Source: Lachnospiraceae bacterium UBA3273 (lineage in GTDB: Bacteria > Bacillota > Clostridia > Lachnospirales > Lachnospiraceae). Taken from it: 64,000 bases of DNA. The position numbers and the translations under genes were made by a program. This document shows positions 26,566-36,643 of the stretch, one piece after another. The notes under the pieces were generated by a model. The model had not been told where the DNA came from. It saw only the letters and a program-made list of their open reading frames with translations, and did not search any database. The DNA is taken from contig DEUB01000010.1 of assembly GCA_002362385.1 (NCBI GenBank), positions 1 through 64,000 of the forward strand, given 5' to 3'. Position 1 is the first letter of the stretch. Every line of letters starts with the position of its first letter.

Positions 26566-26663
26566 CAAAAGATCCTTCATGACAGGGAGCGCCTGCCTGA
26601 ACGAGATCGTGTATTGAGAGACGATACAGACAGACTAATATTTTTAAGGAGTGTTTAGATAAA

Positions 26664-29324
26664 ATGAGCAAAGAACTGGAAAAGACCTATGATCCTCATG
26701 GAATGGAGGATCGCATTTACCAAAAATGGATGGAGAAGAAATATTTTCATGCGGAGGTTGACCCTGATAAAAAACCTTTTACCATTGTGATCCCCCCGCC
26801 CAATATTACCGGGCAGCTCCATATGGGACACGCTCTTGACAATACCATGCAGGATATTCTGATCCGCTTTAAAAGGATGCAGGGATATAATGCATTGTGG
26901 CAGCCGGGAACGGACCATGCCTCCATTGCCACAGAGGTCAAGATCATCGAAAAACTAAAAGAGGAAGGCATCGATAAGCATGATCTGGGCAGGGACGGCT
27001 TTTTAGAGCGCGCCTGGGAATGGAAAAAGGAATACGGCGGCCGGATCATCGGGCAGTTAAAGAAATTAGGTTCTTCCTGTGACTGGGACAGAGAGCGTTT
27101 TACTATGGACGAAGGCTGTAACCGGGCGGTGACGGAGGTTTTCTGCAAGATGCATGAAAAGGGCTGGATCTATAAAGGCGCCCGCATCATTAACTGGTGC
27201 CCTGTCTGCAATACTTCCATTTCCGATGCAGAGGTTGAATATGAGGACCAGGCAGGTCATTTCTGGCATATCAAATACCCGCTGGTAGACGAAAACGGCA
27301 AGCCCAGCACAACGGAATTTCTGGAATTTGCCACCACAAGGCCGGAGACCATGCTGGGGGATACGGCCGTTGCCGTTCATCCTGATGATGAAAGATATAC
27401 CTATCTTCACGGCAGGCAGGTATGGCTTCCCATTGTAAATAAGGCGATCCCCGTAGTGGAGGATACTTATGTCGACATGGAATTCGGAACGGGCGTTGTC
27501 AAGATCACACCCGGCCATGATCCTAATGACTTTGAGGTTGGAAAACGTCATGATCTTGAGATCGTCAACATATTGAATGATGATGCTACCATTAACAAAA
27601 ACGGCGGCGTTTATGAAGGAATGGACCGTTATGAGGCCAGAAAAGCCATTGTTGAAGAGCTGGAGAAGCAGGGGCTTTTGGTCGAGATCGAGGATTACAG
27701 CCACAATGTAGGAACCCACGACAGATGTAAAACGACTGTGGAGCCTATGGTAAAAGAGCAGTGGTTCGTAAAGATGGACGAATTGATAAAGCCTGCGGTA
27801 AAGGCGGTCAAAGAGGGAGAGATCAGGCTGGTTCCCGAACGCATGCAGAAGACCTACTTTAACTGGACCGATAATATCCGGGACTGGTGTATTTCCAGGC
27901 AGCTCTGGTGGGGACACAGGATTCCCGCTTATTACTGCGACGAATGTAAGGAAGTGGTAGTGGCAAAGGAGAAGCCCGCTGTATGTCCGAAATGCGGCTG
28001 TACCCATTTTACCCAGGATCCCGATACCCTGGATACATGGTTTTCTTCCGCATTATGGCCTTTCTCCACTTTAGGCTGGCCGGATGAGACAGAGGACTTA
28101 AAATATTTCTATCCTACGGATGTGCTGGTAACGGGCTATGACATCATTTTCTTCTGGGTCATCCGCATGATCTTCTCGGGCTATGAGCAGATGAAGGAAA
28201 AACCCTTTAAGACCGTTTTGTTCCATGGCCTTGTGAGGGATTCCCAGGGAAGAAAAATGAGCAAGTCCTTGGGAAACGGCATCGATCCTTTGGAGATCAT
28301 AGAAAAATACGGGGCGGACGCTCTGCGCCTTACTCTGATCACGGGAAACGCACCGGGCAACGATATGCGTTTCTATTATGAAAGAGTGGAGGCGGCAAGG
28401 AATTTTGCCAATAAGGTATGGAATGCGTCCCGTTTCATTATGATGAATATGGAAGGCAAGGAAATCCCGAAAGACGCAGGAAAATATTTAGAGCCTGCGG
28501 ATAAATGGATCATCAGCAAATTGAACCGTCTGGTAAAAGAAGCGACGGACAATATGGAAAGATATGAGCTCGGTATTGCGGTACAGAAGGTCTATGATTT
28601 TATCTGGGATGAATTCTGCGACTGGTATATCGAGATGGTAAAGCCCAGACTTTATAACAGCGACGATGTAAACAGCCAGAATGCGGCCCTTTATACCTTA
28701 AAGCTGGTATTGATCGACGCGTTAAAGCTCCTGCATCCTTATATGCCTTTTATCACGGAAGAAATTTTCTGCACGCTCCAGTCGGAGGAAGAATCCATTA
28801 TGATCTCCTCCTGGCCTTTAGCGGATGATAACAGGGCTTTTGATAAGGAAGAGAAGGAGATCGAGATCTTAAAGGAAGCGGTCCGCGGCATCAGGAACGT
28901 CCGCACGGGAATGAACGTGCCTCCCAGCAGAAAAGCGCAGGTCTATGTAGTGACTGAAAAACCGGAGATAGCTTCCGTATTTGAAGAAGGGAAGCTGTTC
29001 TTTGCGACCCTGGCCTATGCTTCCGAGGTACTGGTGCAGGAAGATAAGGCAGGGATCGCCGATGATGCGGTAAGCGTAGTGATCGAAAACGCTACGGTCT
29101 ATATACCCTTCGCGGAGCTTGTGGATATCGGACAGGAAATAGAGCGTTTAAAGAAAGAGGAAAAACGCCTTCAGGGAGAGATCGCCCGCAGCAACGGTAT
29201 GTTGAATAACGAGAAGTTTATGAGCAAGGCGCCTGCGGCCAAGGTAGAGGAAGAAAAGGGCAAGCTGGAAAAATATACCCGGATGCTTGAACAGGTCAGG
29301 GCAAGGCTTGAAACTTTACAATAG
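26664..29324 (+). CDS. valS: Valyl-tRNA synthetase
   Basis: 886 residues, full length. It has the class I motifs HIGH (as HMGH in NITGQLHMGHAL) and KMSKS (as KMSKSLGN), the editing CP1 insert, and a C-terminal coiled-coil (about 815-885: IERLKKEEKRLQGEIARSN) typical of bacterial ValRS. AAGGAG precedes the ATG by about 12 bases. I looked for a T-box leader between 26566 and 26663 and the gap is too short and lacks the features. Confidence 0.97.
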   Translation: MSKELEKTYDPHGMEDRIYQKWMEKKYFHAEVDPDKKPFTIVIPPPNITGQLHMGHALDNTMQDILIRFKRMQGYNALWQPGTDHASIATEVKIIEKLKEEGIDKHDLGRDGFLERAWEWKKEYGGRIIGQLKKLGSSCDWDRERFTMDEGCNRAVTEVFCKMHEKGWIYKGARIINWCPVCNTSISDAEVEYEDQAGHFWHIKYPLVDENGKPSTTEFLEFATTRPETMLGDTAVAVHPDDERYTYLHGRQVWLPIVNKAIPVVEDTYVDMEFGTGVVKITPGHDPNDFEVGKRHDLEIVNILNDDATINKNGGVYEGMDRYEARKAIVEELEKQGLLVEIEDYSHNVGTHDRCKTTVEPMVKEQWFVKMDELIKPAVKAVKEGEIRLVPERMQKTYFNWTDNIRDWCISRQLWWGHRIPAYYCDECKEVVVAKEKPAVCPKCGCTHFTQDPDTLDTWFSSALWPFSTLGWPDETEDLKYFYPTDVLVTGYDIIFFWVIRMIFSGYEQMKEKPFKTVLFHGLVRDSQGRKMSKSLGNGIDPLEIIEKYGADALRLTLITGNAPGNDMRFYYERVEAARNFANKVWNASRFIMMNMEGKEIPKDAGKYLEPADKWIISKLNRLVKEATDNMERYELGIAVQKVYDFIWDEFCDWYIEMVKPRLYNSDDVNSQNAALYTLKLVLIDALKLLHPYMPFITEEIFCTLQSEEESIMISSWPLADDNRAFDKEEKEIEILKEAVRGIRNVRTGMNVPPSRKAQVYVVTEKPEIASVFEEGKLFFATLAYASEVLVQEDKAGIADDAVSVVIENATVYIPFAELVDIGQEIERLKKEEKRLQGEIARSNGMLNNEKFMSKAPAAKVEEEKGKLEKYTRMLEQVRARLETLQ

Positions 29325-29450
29325 CGTATCCGAAGAAGGCAGGGACGGATCGCCGGAAAGAAGATCCGCAAAGCCGGGCCGGTAGAAAAATATCAGAAGG
29401 ATACAGTGAAAGAGAACAGTAAAAACGCATATGCGGGGGAGGAAAGTAAG

Positions 29451-31586
29451 ATGTTTAAGAAATCCGGGATTTTGAAGACGATCATCTTAAGTCTGTTGGT
29501 TGTGATGCTTCTGCCTTGGCAGGTTTACGCTAAGAGCCTGGAAAGCGTTTCTGAAAATACCATAGAGGGATGGGAAAAGACGGATGAAGCCCTTCTGCCG
29601 AAAGAGAATGCCCCGGAGGAGAATGAGCAGGAAGATAAAAACAGCAAGGATCCGGATCTGGAAGACGGCAAAGAGCAGATGGAGGAGGATGAAGAAGAGA
29701 CGGTATATACTTTTACGGTAGAAGATATTCAGGAGTATATAACGGACGAAAACATCCTTCTGCCGGAATCGGCCGCAGAGGCAAGGGCGGCTATTGTGGC
29801 AGGCTTAAAGGCTCATGCGGATTATATCGATTTAAGCCCTTACGGAATTACCTATAACGAATTTTATAACATTCTTCATAAAGATATTCTCTACCGGGAA
29901 GGCTCCCTGTTTTACGTAACGGGCGGTTCTTCCGGAGGCAGCGGGAACTATGTGACCTGGTACAGGCCCAGTTATATAGAGAACGAAGAGGCTATAGCAA
30001 GCGTGCTTAAGAAAGCGGTCAGGGAAAGCGTTACGCCGGATATGAACGATCTGCAGAAAGCCCTGGCGCTTCACAACTGGCTGGCAACTCACTGTACTTA
30101 TGATCATGAAGGAATTGCAGGGGATAACAAATACAGGGCATATGGCGCATTGGTAATGAGGACCGCCGTCTGCGAAGGATATACGGCAGCCTATACCATG
30201 CTGGCAAGATATGCCGGACTTGAAGTGGGGACTGCCAGCGGCGGCAACCATAAGTGGAACCAGATAAAGATCGACGGACAGTGGTACAATGTGGACGTCA
30301 CATGGGATGGGCAGGAAGGCTTTGCAGAGGTTTATTACGGCAATTTTATGGTCAGCGACAGCAGACTGAGACGGAATCATACTATATCCATCCAGGACAA
30401 TCCCTGTACCAGCGCCATTTATGACAACGGAGGCTTCTGGGGAAAGAATGCGGCCAGAAGGACCGACAGTGCGGTGGTTCCTATAAACGGGACGACAGCC
30501 TATGCTTTGAGCTACGACGGCAGAAACATGAAACTCCTTACCATAAATATGGCCACAGGGGCGGAACAGGTGGTACGTACCTTTAACAGCGATGTCAAAT
30601 GGGGGACGAGCTATTATGCCCAGTGTTCCCTGCTGCGGACCGGCGGAAGAACCTATTTCAACGATGCAAGAAATATTTATCAGATAGAGGATAACGGAAA
30701 TATATCCCTGCTGTGGACCTATGGAGGCTCGGACGGCAGGCTGATTTACGGTATCTGGGAAAGAGACGGCGGACTGGAGGCTTTGGTCGGAAACAGCGAG
30801 AGCATGTCGGCGGGGCAGGTAATAAATGTTCCCCTCCCGGAATCCGTAATTCCGGATATAACCGGTTTTGTAAAAAGGCTTTATACGGTCTGCCTGGGAA
30901 GGAATTATGACAGCGCAGGACTGAGCGACTGGGTTTCCAGACTGAACAGCCACAGGGAAACGGCGGCCCAGGTGGCCTACGGATTTTTCTTCGGCGATGA
31001 ATTCAAAATGAAGAATCTAAGCGACAGGGAATATGTGGAGGTCTTATACCGCACCATGTTTGACAGGGAAGGAGATCCCGCAGGCATGGCTGACTGGCTT
31101 GACAAGCTGGAAAACGGCATGAGCAGGCTCTACGTATACCGCGGCTTTGCAGAGTCTCAGGAATTCCAGAACCTTTGCGACAAATATGACGTGACAAGAG
31201 GAAGCGTAGAGGTTTCTGCGTGGCGCGACCGCAATGTGGGGGCTACGGGATTTATTGCAAGGCTCTATACAAAGATGCTTGGCAGAAGCTTTGACGAGGA
31301 CGGGCTGGAATACTGGTGCCACTATTATCTGACGGGCCAGAGGTCCATTGAAGATATTGCGTCGGACGGTTTTCTCCATTCAGAGGAATTAAGGATGCAG
31401 AATCTTTCCGATGAGGAATTTGTAAAGAGGATGTATCGGACCTTCCTAAACAGGGAGGCTGAGGCCGACGGACTTTCCTACTGGCTTTCACAGCTGCGCT
31501 CGGGGGCAAAAAACAGGGATACCCTGGTGTACGGTTTTACCCAGTCTCCCGAATTTGCACAGTTGAAGGCTCACTACGGACTATAA
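29451..31586 (+). CDS. Secreted transglutaminase-like protein with C-terminal DUF4214 repeats
   Basis: 711 residues. A signal peptide (cleavage near QVYA-KS) is followed by an acidic linker (about 50-90), then a transglutaminase-like cysteine protease domain (about 180-320) with the triad visible as Cys in TAVCEGYTAAY, His in GGNHKWNQI and Asp in WYNVDVTWDG. A middle region (about 330-450) resembles beta propeller-type repeats. Two DUF4214 modules of about 100 residues each (about 465-595, 600-710; FVKRLYTVCLGR, FIARLYTKMLGR) end it. ATG 29451 is chosen over the GTG at 29406 for GGAGG 8 bases upstream. Likely extracellular peptidase or cross-linker; substrate unknown. Confidence 0.85.
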   Translation: MFKKSGILKTIILSLLVVMLLPWQVYAKSLESVSENTIEGWEKTDEALLPKENAPEENEQEDKNSKDPDLEDGKEQMEEDEEETVYTFTVEDIQEYITDENILLPESAAEARAAIVAGLKAHADYIDLSPYGITYNEFYNILHKDILYREGSLFYVTGGSSGGSGNYVTWYRPSYIENEEAIASVLKKAVRESVTPDMNDLQKALALHNWLATHCTYDHEGIAGDNKYRAYGALVMRTAVCEGYTAAYTMLARYAGLEVGTASGGNHKWNQIKIDGQWYNVDVTWDGQEGFAEVYYGNFMVSDSRLRRNHTISIQDNPCTSAIYDNGGFWGKNAARRTDSAVVPINGTTAYALSYDGRNMKLLTINMATGAEQVVRTFNSDVKWGTSYYAQCSLLRTGGRTYFNDARNIYQIEDNGNISLLWTYGGSDGRLIYGIWERDGGLEALVGNSESMSAGQVINVPLPESVIPDITGFVKRLYTVCLGRNYDSAGLSDWVSRLNSHRETAAQVAYGFFFGDEFKMKNLSDREYVEVLYRTMFDREGDPAGMADWLDKLENGMSRLYVYRGFAESQEFQNLCDKYDVTRGSVEVSAWRDRNVGATGFIARLYTKMLGRSFDEDGLEYWCHYYLTGQRSIEDIASDGFLHSEELRMQNLSDEEFVKRMYRTFLNREAEADGLSYWLSQLRSGAKNRDTLVYGFTQSPEFAQLKAHYGL

Positions 31587-31671
31587 TTTCCATAATTTAC
31601 GAAAGAGAAAAAGAAAGATGCAGAGGGATACGGAAAAAAGCGGATAAATACCATTCAAGGAGGGAATCCCT

Positions 31672-33126
31672 ATGACGGATAATAAAAAACAGCCAAGAGA
31701 TTTTCAAGGAGTAGACGTGGGGGACTCTCTTTTTGACATGTATGATAAATCCCGGACCTATGTCAGGATCACGGAAAACGACAGGCAGGCGTGGCTTTAC
31801 CTGTGTCCTAAAGAGGGGGGAGTCCCCTATACCAAGAACGAGCTGATAGAGCTTTTAAGGGAAAATGACGTGGTTGCGGGCCTTAACGAGGACAATCTCA
31901 TTGCCATGGCCAAGAAAAAGGTATACGAAAGAGAAATCAAGGTGGCGGAATATATTGCTCCCAAAGAAGGAACGGACGGCTATTACGAGTACTTTTTTGA
32001 CGTTAACAGGGATCGGAAAAAGCCTTTGATCAGAGAGGACGGTTCCGTAGACTACCAGAGCATGAACACGGTCAACAGCGTGCAGGAAGGGGACGTTTTG
32101 GCGAAATACCATCCCGCTGTGGACGGCGTGCCGGGAATCGATGTGAGGGGCGTTGAAATTCCCATAAGGCCGGTAAAAAATCTGCCCGCTTTAAAAGGGA
32201 AGGGGATCGTTACGGCGCCCGGGGATGAAAACGTGTATCTGGCGGCACAGGAGGGTAAGGTAGAATACCGCGGCGGTAAGATCTTTGTGAACAATGTGCA
32301 CAGGATCACGGGAGACGTGGATCAGTTAATAGGAAAAATAGAGTTTTACGGGGATGTGCTGATCGCAGGAAATGTGGAGGCAGGGACTACGGTCCGCGTG
32401 GGAAAAAGCCTTACCATAGAAGGTACCGTGGAGGCGGCGGATCTGACGGCAGGCGGAGACATCATCTTAAAGCGGGGGATCCAGGGCAACCAGAAGGCCA
32501 AGATCGTCTGTGCGGGAGATGTTTATGCCGATTTTATTGAGCACACAACGGTACAGGCGAGAGGCAATGTGGAGGCCAACATTATTTTAAATTCCCACAT
32601 AGAGGCGGACGGGAAGGTCGTGCTGACAGGAAAGAAAGGCACATTGATCGGCGGAAATGTCCACGGAACGAAGGGAATCGACTGCAAGGAGCTTGGCAAT
32701 GAAGCGGAAGTAAAGACGGTCGTTCATGCGGGATGCCTTCCAGAGGTCATGACAAAGCAGAGAAGGTTCCTGAAGGAAGAAGAAGAGCTGAAGCTGGAGA
32801 TGGAAGAGGTACTTGCGGGCTTAATGGATGTGGAAGGCAAGATAAAGGCCTCGGGGAACAAAACCCCCCTTCTGGCCATGCAGCTGGCTTCTTTAAAGGA
32901 AAGGAAGACAAACCTGGAAGAGAGGACTGCCGAATGCAGGGAAAATCTTGAGGCGGTCAACGCTTATATGGACAAGGCCAGGGGCTCCACCGTAAAAGTG
33001 GAAGGAAATCTGTATAAGGGCAGCATTATCTGCATAGACCAGTGTAAAATGCCTGTTACCGATAATACCATGTATATGGAGTACCGGAATATTTCAGGTA
33101 TGATAGCGGGGAACGTGCTGATTTAG
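31672..33126 (+). CDS. FapA family (DUF342) polymer-binding-like protein
   Basis: 484 residues of the DUF342/FapA family. The N-terminal part (about 1-170) is followed by repeated beta-helix segments (GDVLIAGNVEAGTTVRVGK; GGDIILKRGIQGN; GNVEANIILNSH), then a coiled-coil (about 365-430) and a final beta part. Family members occur in many Clostridia; some are linked to polar or developmental functions, but no biochemical activity is established. It is upstream of folC with a 30-base gap. Confidence 0.88.
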   Translation: MTDNKKQPRDFQGVDVGDSLFDMYDKSRTYVRITENDRQAWLYLCPKEGGVPYTKNELIELLRENDVVAGLNEDNLIAMAKKKVYEREIKVAEYIAPKEGTDGYYEYFFDVNRDRKKPLIREDGSVDYQSMNTVNSVQEGDVLAKYHPAVDGVPGIDVRGVEIPIRPVKNLPALKGKGIVTAPGDENVYLAAQEGKVEYRGGKIFVNNVHRITGDVDQLIGKIEFYGDVLIAGNVEAGTTVRVGKSLTIEGTVEAADLTAGGDIILKRGIQGNQKAKIVCAGDVYADFIEHTTVQARGNVEANIILNSHIEADGKVVLTGKKGTLIGGNVHGTKGIDCKELGNEAEVKTVVHAGCLPEVMTKQRRFLKEEEELKLEMEEVLAGLMDVEGKIKASGNKTPLLAMQLASLKERKTNLEERTAECRENLEAVNAYMDKARGSTVKVEGNLYKGSIICIDQCKMPVTDNTMYMEYRNISGMIAGNVLI

Positions 33127-33156
33127 GAAGGAGCCCGGAAGGGCAGAACGGCAAAA

Positions 33157-34509
33157 ATGGAAGAGCTTTATGAAATAACGGGACGACGGATAGAGACTTA
33201 TGAAGAGGCTGAGGGTTTTCTTTATGCCCTTCCCAAATTCACAACGAAAAACGACTTATCCCATACCGGGGAATTATTGCAGAGAATGGGAAATCCCGGA
33301 AGGGAAATTATAAAGATCCATGTGGCGGGGACCAATGGCAAGGGAAGCGTCTGCGCTTATCTGCAAAGTCTTTTGGAGGAATACGGATATAAGACGGGGG
33401 GTTTTATATCCCCCCATTTAGTGACTATGCACGAGCGCTTTCTGATAAACCAAAGGCCGGTGGAAAACGGACTTTTTATGGAGGCCTTTTTTTATGTAAA
33501 AAATATGGCGGATGCCGCGTTACGTGAAGAGATCCCCTACCCTTCGTTTTTTGAGTTTCTCTTTTTGATGGGAATGTACATTTTCGGGAAAGAAAAGGTT
33601 GAGATCCTGATCCTGGAAACGGGCCTTGGGGGAAGGCTGGATGCCACCAATATTTTTCCGGATACGGAAGTCTGCGTCATTACCCGCATCGGCCTGGACC
33701 ACTGCAGGTATCTGGGGGATACAAAGGAAGAGATCGCAGGGGAAAAAGCGGGCATTATAAAAAAAGACGCAAGTGTCATTTTTTTGGATCAGGAAGCTTC
33801 CGTAAGGAAGGTTCTGGAAAAAAGGATAAGGGAGGCGGGAGCTTTTCCCTGCCTTTTGGAGGCGGATGCATATTCTGTAGAAAAAATAAAACATAAAAGC
33901 ATTGATTTTTCTTATAAATCCCGATATTATAATTATATTAATCTAAGTGTGTCCACAAATGCCTTATACCAGGTAGAAAATGCGGCGTTGGCCATAAGGG
34001 CTTTTGAGGTCTTTTTGGGCAGGAAACAGTTGACAGAAATGTCGGAGGACAGGATCCGCAGGGCGGTTGCCGCCTCTTTTTGGGAAGGACGCATGGAAGA
34101 GGTGCTTCCCGGCATCTATTTTGACGGGGCGCACAATGAGGACGGGATCCGGGCTTTTCTGGAATCCGCAAAGGCAATGAATGTAAAGGGCAGGAAGATA
34201 TTATGTTTTTCTGCCGTAGAGGATAAAGCATACGGGCGCATGATCTCCATGCTCCATGAAGCCGGGCTTTTTGAGACCGTTGTGGCGGTGGAAATGGAGG
34301 AGGAAAGGGGCGTCCGTCTTGGGGAATTGAAAAAGTGCTTCTCACAATATAAGAAGTGGAAGGTCATATATGCCAAAGGCGCTTTAAATGCGTTAAAAAG
34401 CTGCGAAGATGAAAAGGGGCAGGAGGACATGGTATATATTGTGGGATCTTTATATTTGGTGGGCTTGGTAAAGTCTTTATTAAGGAGGGAACACCATGAT
34501 CAATTTTGA
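33157..34509 (+). CDS. folC: Folylpolyglutamate synthase / dihydrofolate synthase
   Basis: 450 residues. FolC adds glutamate to folates, and in many bacteria also makes dihydrofolate from dihydropteroate. Visible motifs are the P-loop HVAGTNGKGSVCAYL, the Mur-ligase-like LETGLGGRLDATN, and a C-terminal DGAHNEDGI that binds the ligand. No partner of the folate pathway is adjacent. Its 3' end overlaps the next small gene by 14 bases. Confidence 0.95.
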   Translation: MEELYEITGRRIETYEEAEGFLYALPKFTTKNDLSHTGELLQRMGNPGREIIKIHVAGTNGKGSVCAYLQSLLEEYGYKTGGFISPHLVTMHERFLINQRPVENGLFMEAFFYVKNMADAALREEIPYPSFFEFLFLMGMYIFGKEKVEILILETGLGGRLDATNIFPDTEVCVITRIGLDHCRYLGDTKEEIAGEKAGIIKKDASVIFLDQEASVRKVLEKRIREAGAFPCLLEADAYSVEKIKHKSIDFSYKSRYYNYINLSVSTNALYQVENAALAIRAFEVFLGRKQLTEMSEDRIRRAVAASFWEGRMEEVLPGIYFDGAHNEDGIRAFLESAKAMNVKGRKILCFSAVEDKAYGRMISMLHEAGLFETVVAVEMEEERGVRLGELKKCFSQYKKWKVIYAKGALNALKSCEDEKGQEDMVYIVGSLYLVGLVKSLLRREHHDQF

Positions 34510-34642
34510 GGAAGAGCTGAAGAATTTTCATCCCAGCCTGGAAATAGACGAGGCGGAGGACGCCATTTACAATCAGGATCTGACGGATATGGCCGATCTG
34601 CTTGTAAATATGATAAAGGATGTTAAAGACGCAGAAAATTAG
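34496..34642 (+). CDS. Small acidic protein, 48 residues
   Basis: ATG 34496 has an excellent ribosome site (AAGGAGGG) inside the end of folC. The predicted protein starts MINFEEELKNFHPSLEID and ends VKDAEN; it is acidic and helical with no membrane segment. The strong ribosome site and overlap with folC support a real gene. I recognise no named family. Confidence 0.7.
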   Translation: MINFEEELKNFHPSLEIDEAEDAIYNQDLTDMADLLVNMIKDVKDAEN

Positions 34643-34668
34643 TACGGAAAAACAGATGGGAGATTGCC

Positions 34669-36198
34669 ATGAAATGCTTTCAATGTGGCTGTGAACTGTC
34701 GGATAAGGATTTCTGTACAGGCTGCGGCGCAGATGTGAAATTATACAAAAGGATCATGTATGTGGCCAACCGTTTCTATAATGACGGGTTGAATAAGGCC
34801 GGCGTGCGGGATCTGTCAGGTGCCATAGTCAGCTTAAGACAGGCATTAAAATTTAATAAAAACCATGTAGAGGCAAGGAACCTTTTGGGACTTGTCTATT
34901 TTGAGATGGGGGAGACGGTGGCCGCATTGAGTGAATGGGTCATCAGTAAGAATATCCGTTCCCAGAAAAACATAGCGGACGATTATATCAATGACGTACA
35001 GTCGAACCCCACCAGGTTAGAGACCATTAACCAGACGGTAAAAAAATACAATCAGGCTCTTTCCTACTGTTATGCACAGAGCAGCGACTTAGCCATCATA
35101 CAGTTAAAAAAGGTGGTATCCTTAAATCCCAGATTCGTAAAAGCCCACCAGCTTCTGGCGCTTTTATATATGAACGGGGAAGAATGGGAAAAGGCCCAGC
35201 GCATCCTGCATAAGAGCCTGAAGATAGATGTGAACAATACCACTACCCTGCGCTATTTAAAAGAAGTGGAGTTTATGCTTGAGGGGGATGAGACCGCAGG
35301 GGCAAAAAAGAAAAAGCAAAACGTATCAAAGGATGCGGTTACCTACCAGAGCGGGAACGAGACCATCATCCAGCCCATCAGTCCCAAGGAGCCTATCGTA
35401 GGTGTGCCCACGATTTTAAATGTTGTCATAGGCATAGCCATAGGCCTTGCCGTATGTTATTTTCTGGTGGTGCCTGCCAGAGTGCAGTCAGCGAGGGCGG
35501 AGGCCGATGAACAGCTGAGGCTGATCAGTGAAAATTCCGATGAAAAGACGGCCCAGATTACGGACTTAGAGCAGAGAGTGGAAGCGCTTACCGACGAAAA
35601 CGCCAAGCAGCAGGAACAGATCACTTCCTATGCAGGGGAGGGCGGCGCGCTGCAGACTGTTGACGGGCTGTTGGAAACGGCCAGAAAGTATATCAATGAT
35701 CCCGAAGATTTAGACGAAGTTTCCGACGAGCTTTATAAGCTGGACCGGACCTATGTGGAAAACGGAGCCTCAGAGGCCTATAAGGCCCTTTATGAAGAAT
35801 TGTTGGCCCAGGTAGGGGAAAAGATCGCAGAGGACTGCTTTAGGGAAGGGACGGCCCTGAAGAATCAGGGAGATTATTCCGGGGCTGTTGAGCTTTTGGA
35901 GAAGGCGTGGTATTTCAGGAATACCGATGCGGAGATATTATACATTCTTGCGGAAACCTATCAGGAAGCGGATGACATGGATAAGGCTCTGGAATTGTAC
36001 AATCAGCTGCTCACATCCTTCCCGGATTCCGAATATGCGGATATGGCGGAGCAGAACATTGCCGATGCCGCAACGGCAGGAAGCCACAGAGGCGGAGAAG
36101 AGGGGGACGAAAATACGCCGGGACAGCCGACAGGCGGAAACGGCAACGCCGGCAGTGCTCCGAATGCAGACGGTAACGATACCGGCGGCGGGGCTTAA
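34669..36198 (+). CDS. Membrane protein with N-terminal zinc ribbon and TPR repeats
   Basis: 509 residues. A double CxxC zinc ribbon (CFQCGCELSDKDFCTGCG) starts it. TPR helices follow (about 30-205), then a single transmembrane helix (about 246-268) and a coiled-coil and TPR-rich extracytoplasmic part (about 280-470), ending in a Gly/Asn/Asp/Pro-rich tail. The layout is typical of a scaffold between cytoplasm and envelope. It precedes the sigF operon but is separated from it by a terminator at 36243. Confidence 0.8.
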   Translation: MKCFQCGCELSDKDFCTGCGADVKLYKRIMYVANRFYNDGLNKAGVRDLSGAIVSLRQALKFNKNHVEARNLLGLVYFEMGETVAALSEWVISKNIRSQKNIADDYINDVQSNPTRLETINQTVKKYNQALSYCYAQSSDLAIIQLKKVVSLNPRFVKAHQLLALLYMNGEEWEKAQRILHKSLKIDVNNTTTLRYLKEVEFMLEGDETAGAKKKKQNVSKDAVTYQSGNETIIQPISPKEPIVGVPTILNVVIGIAIGLAVCYFLVVPARVQSARAEADEQLRLISENSDEKTAQITDLEQRVEALTDENAKQQEQITSYAGEGGALQTVDGLLETARKYINDPEDLDEVSDELYKLDRTYVENGASEAYKALYEELLAQVGEKIAEDCFREGTALKNQGDYSGAVELLEKAWYFRNTDAEILYILAETYQEADDMDKALELYNQLLTSFPDSEYADMAEQNIADAATAGSHRGGEEGDENTPGQPTGGNGNAGSAPNADGNDTGGGA

Positions 36199-36242
36199 GG
36201 GCCTGTAAGATAAATTGACAAATTGGGTATAAAATATACAAA

Positions 36243-36275
36243 AGAGGACATAATATTACCATGTTCTCTTTTTTT
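36243..36275 (+). terminator. Rho-independent terminator
   Basis: AGAGGACAT-N9-ATGTTCTCT with one G-U pair and a run of seven to eight Ts. It separates the TPR gene from spoIIAA. Confidence 0.8.
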
Positions 36276-36324
36276 GCGCACATTTTGAGAACCATACAAA
36301 TTTGTAAAAGCGGAGGAATGAAGA

Positions 36325-36633
36325 ATGGAGAAAATGTTTGAGGTAAAGGATGGCTGCCTGACCATCAGGATGCCGGAGGAGATGGACCACCACAAGGCGG
36401 AAGAGATCAGGGAAGGGGCGGATGAATACCTTTTATCGGGAAGGGTCAGGCATGTCATATTCGATTTTTCCGGCACCAGATTCATGGACAGCTCGGGGAT
36501 CGGCGTTATTGCAGGACGATACAAAAAGGTTTCCAGCTACGGCGGGAAAGTGGTGGCGGCCCATGCAAATTCCAGGATCCGTAAGATCATTATGCTTTCG
36601 GGATTGACGGACCTTATAGAAATAGTTGATTAG
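36325..36633 (+). CDS. spoIIAA: Anti-sigma F factor antagonist
   Basis: 102 residues, a STAS domain protein. Ser57 in FMDSSGIGVIAGRY corresponds to the residue phosphorylated by SpoIIAB. In Bacillus subtilis dephosphorylated SpoIIAA releases sigma F in the forespore. It is the first gene of the spoIIAA-spoIIAB-sigF operon. The region before it holds the upstream terminator; I do not see a clear sigma H promoter. Confidence 0.96.
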   Translation: MEKMFEVKDGCLTIRMPEEMDHHKAEEIREGADEYLLSGRVRHVIFDFSGTRFMDSSGIGVIAGRYKKVSSYGGKVVAAHANSRIRKIIMLSGLTDLIEIVD

Positions 36634-36643
36634 GAGGAGAAAA

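Noticed and set aside
26566..26663. T-box riboswitch before valS
   Set aside because: Only about 100 bases, without the specifier loop, T-box sequence or terminator hairpin.
27066..28007. Minus-strand frame of 313 codons
   Set aside because: Antisense to valS with no domain or ribosome site.
29832..30953. Minus-strand frame of 373 codons
   Set aside because: It is antisense to the transglutaminase gene, which has signal peptide, catalytic motifs and a ribosome site; long antisense frames are common in these codon usages.
36199..36324. Sigma H promoter before spoIIAA
   Set aside because: AGAGGACAT is near the -35 form but is part of the terminator stem and has no GAAT at the right distance.
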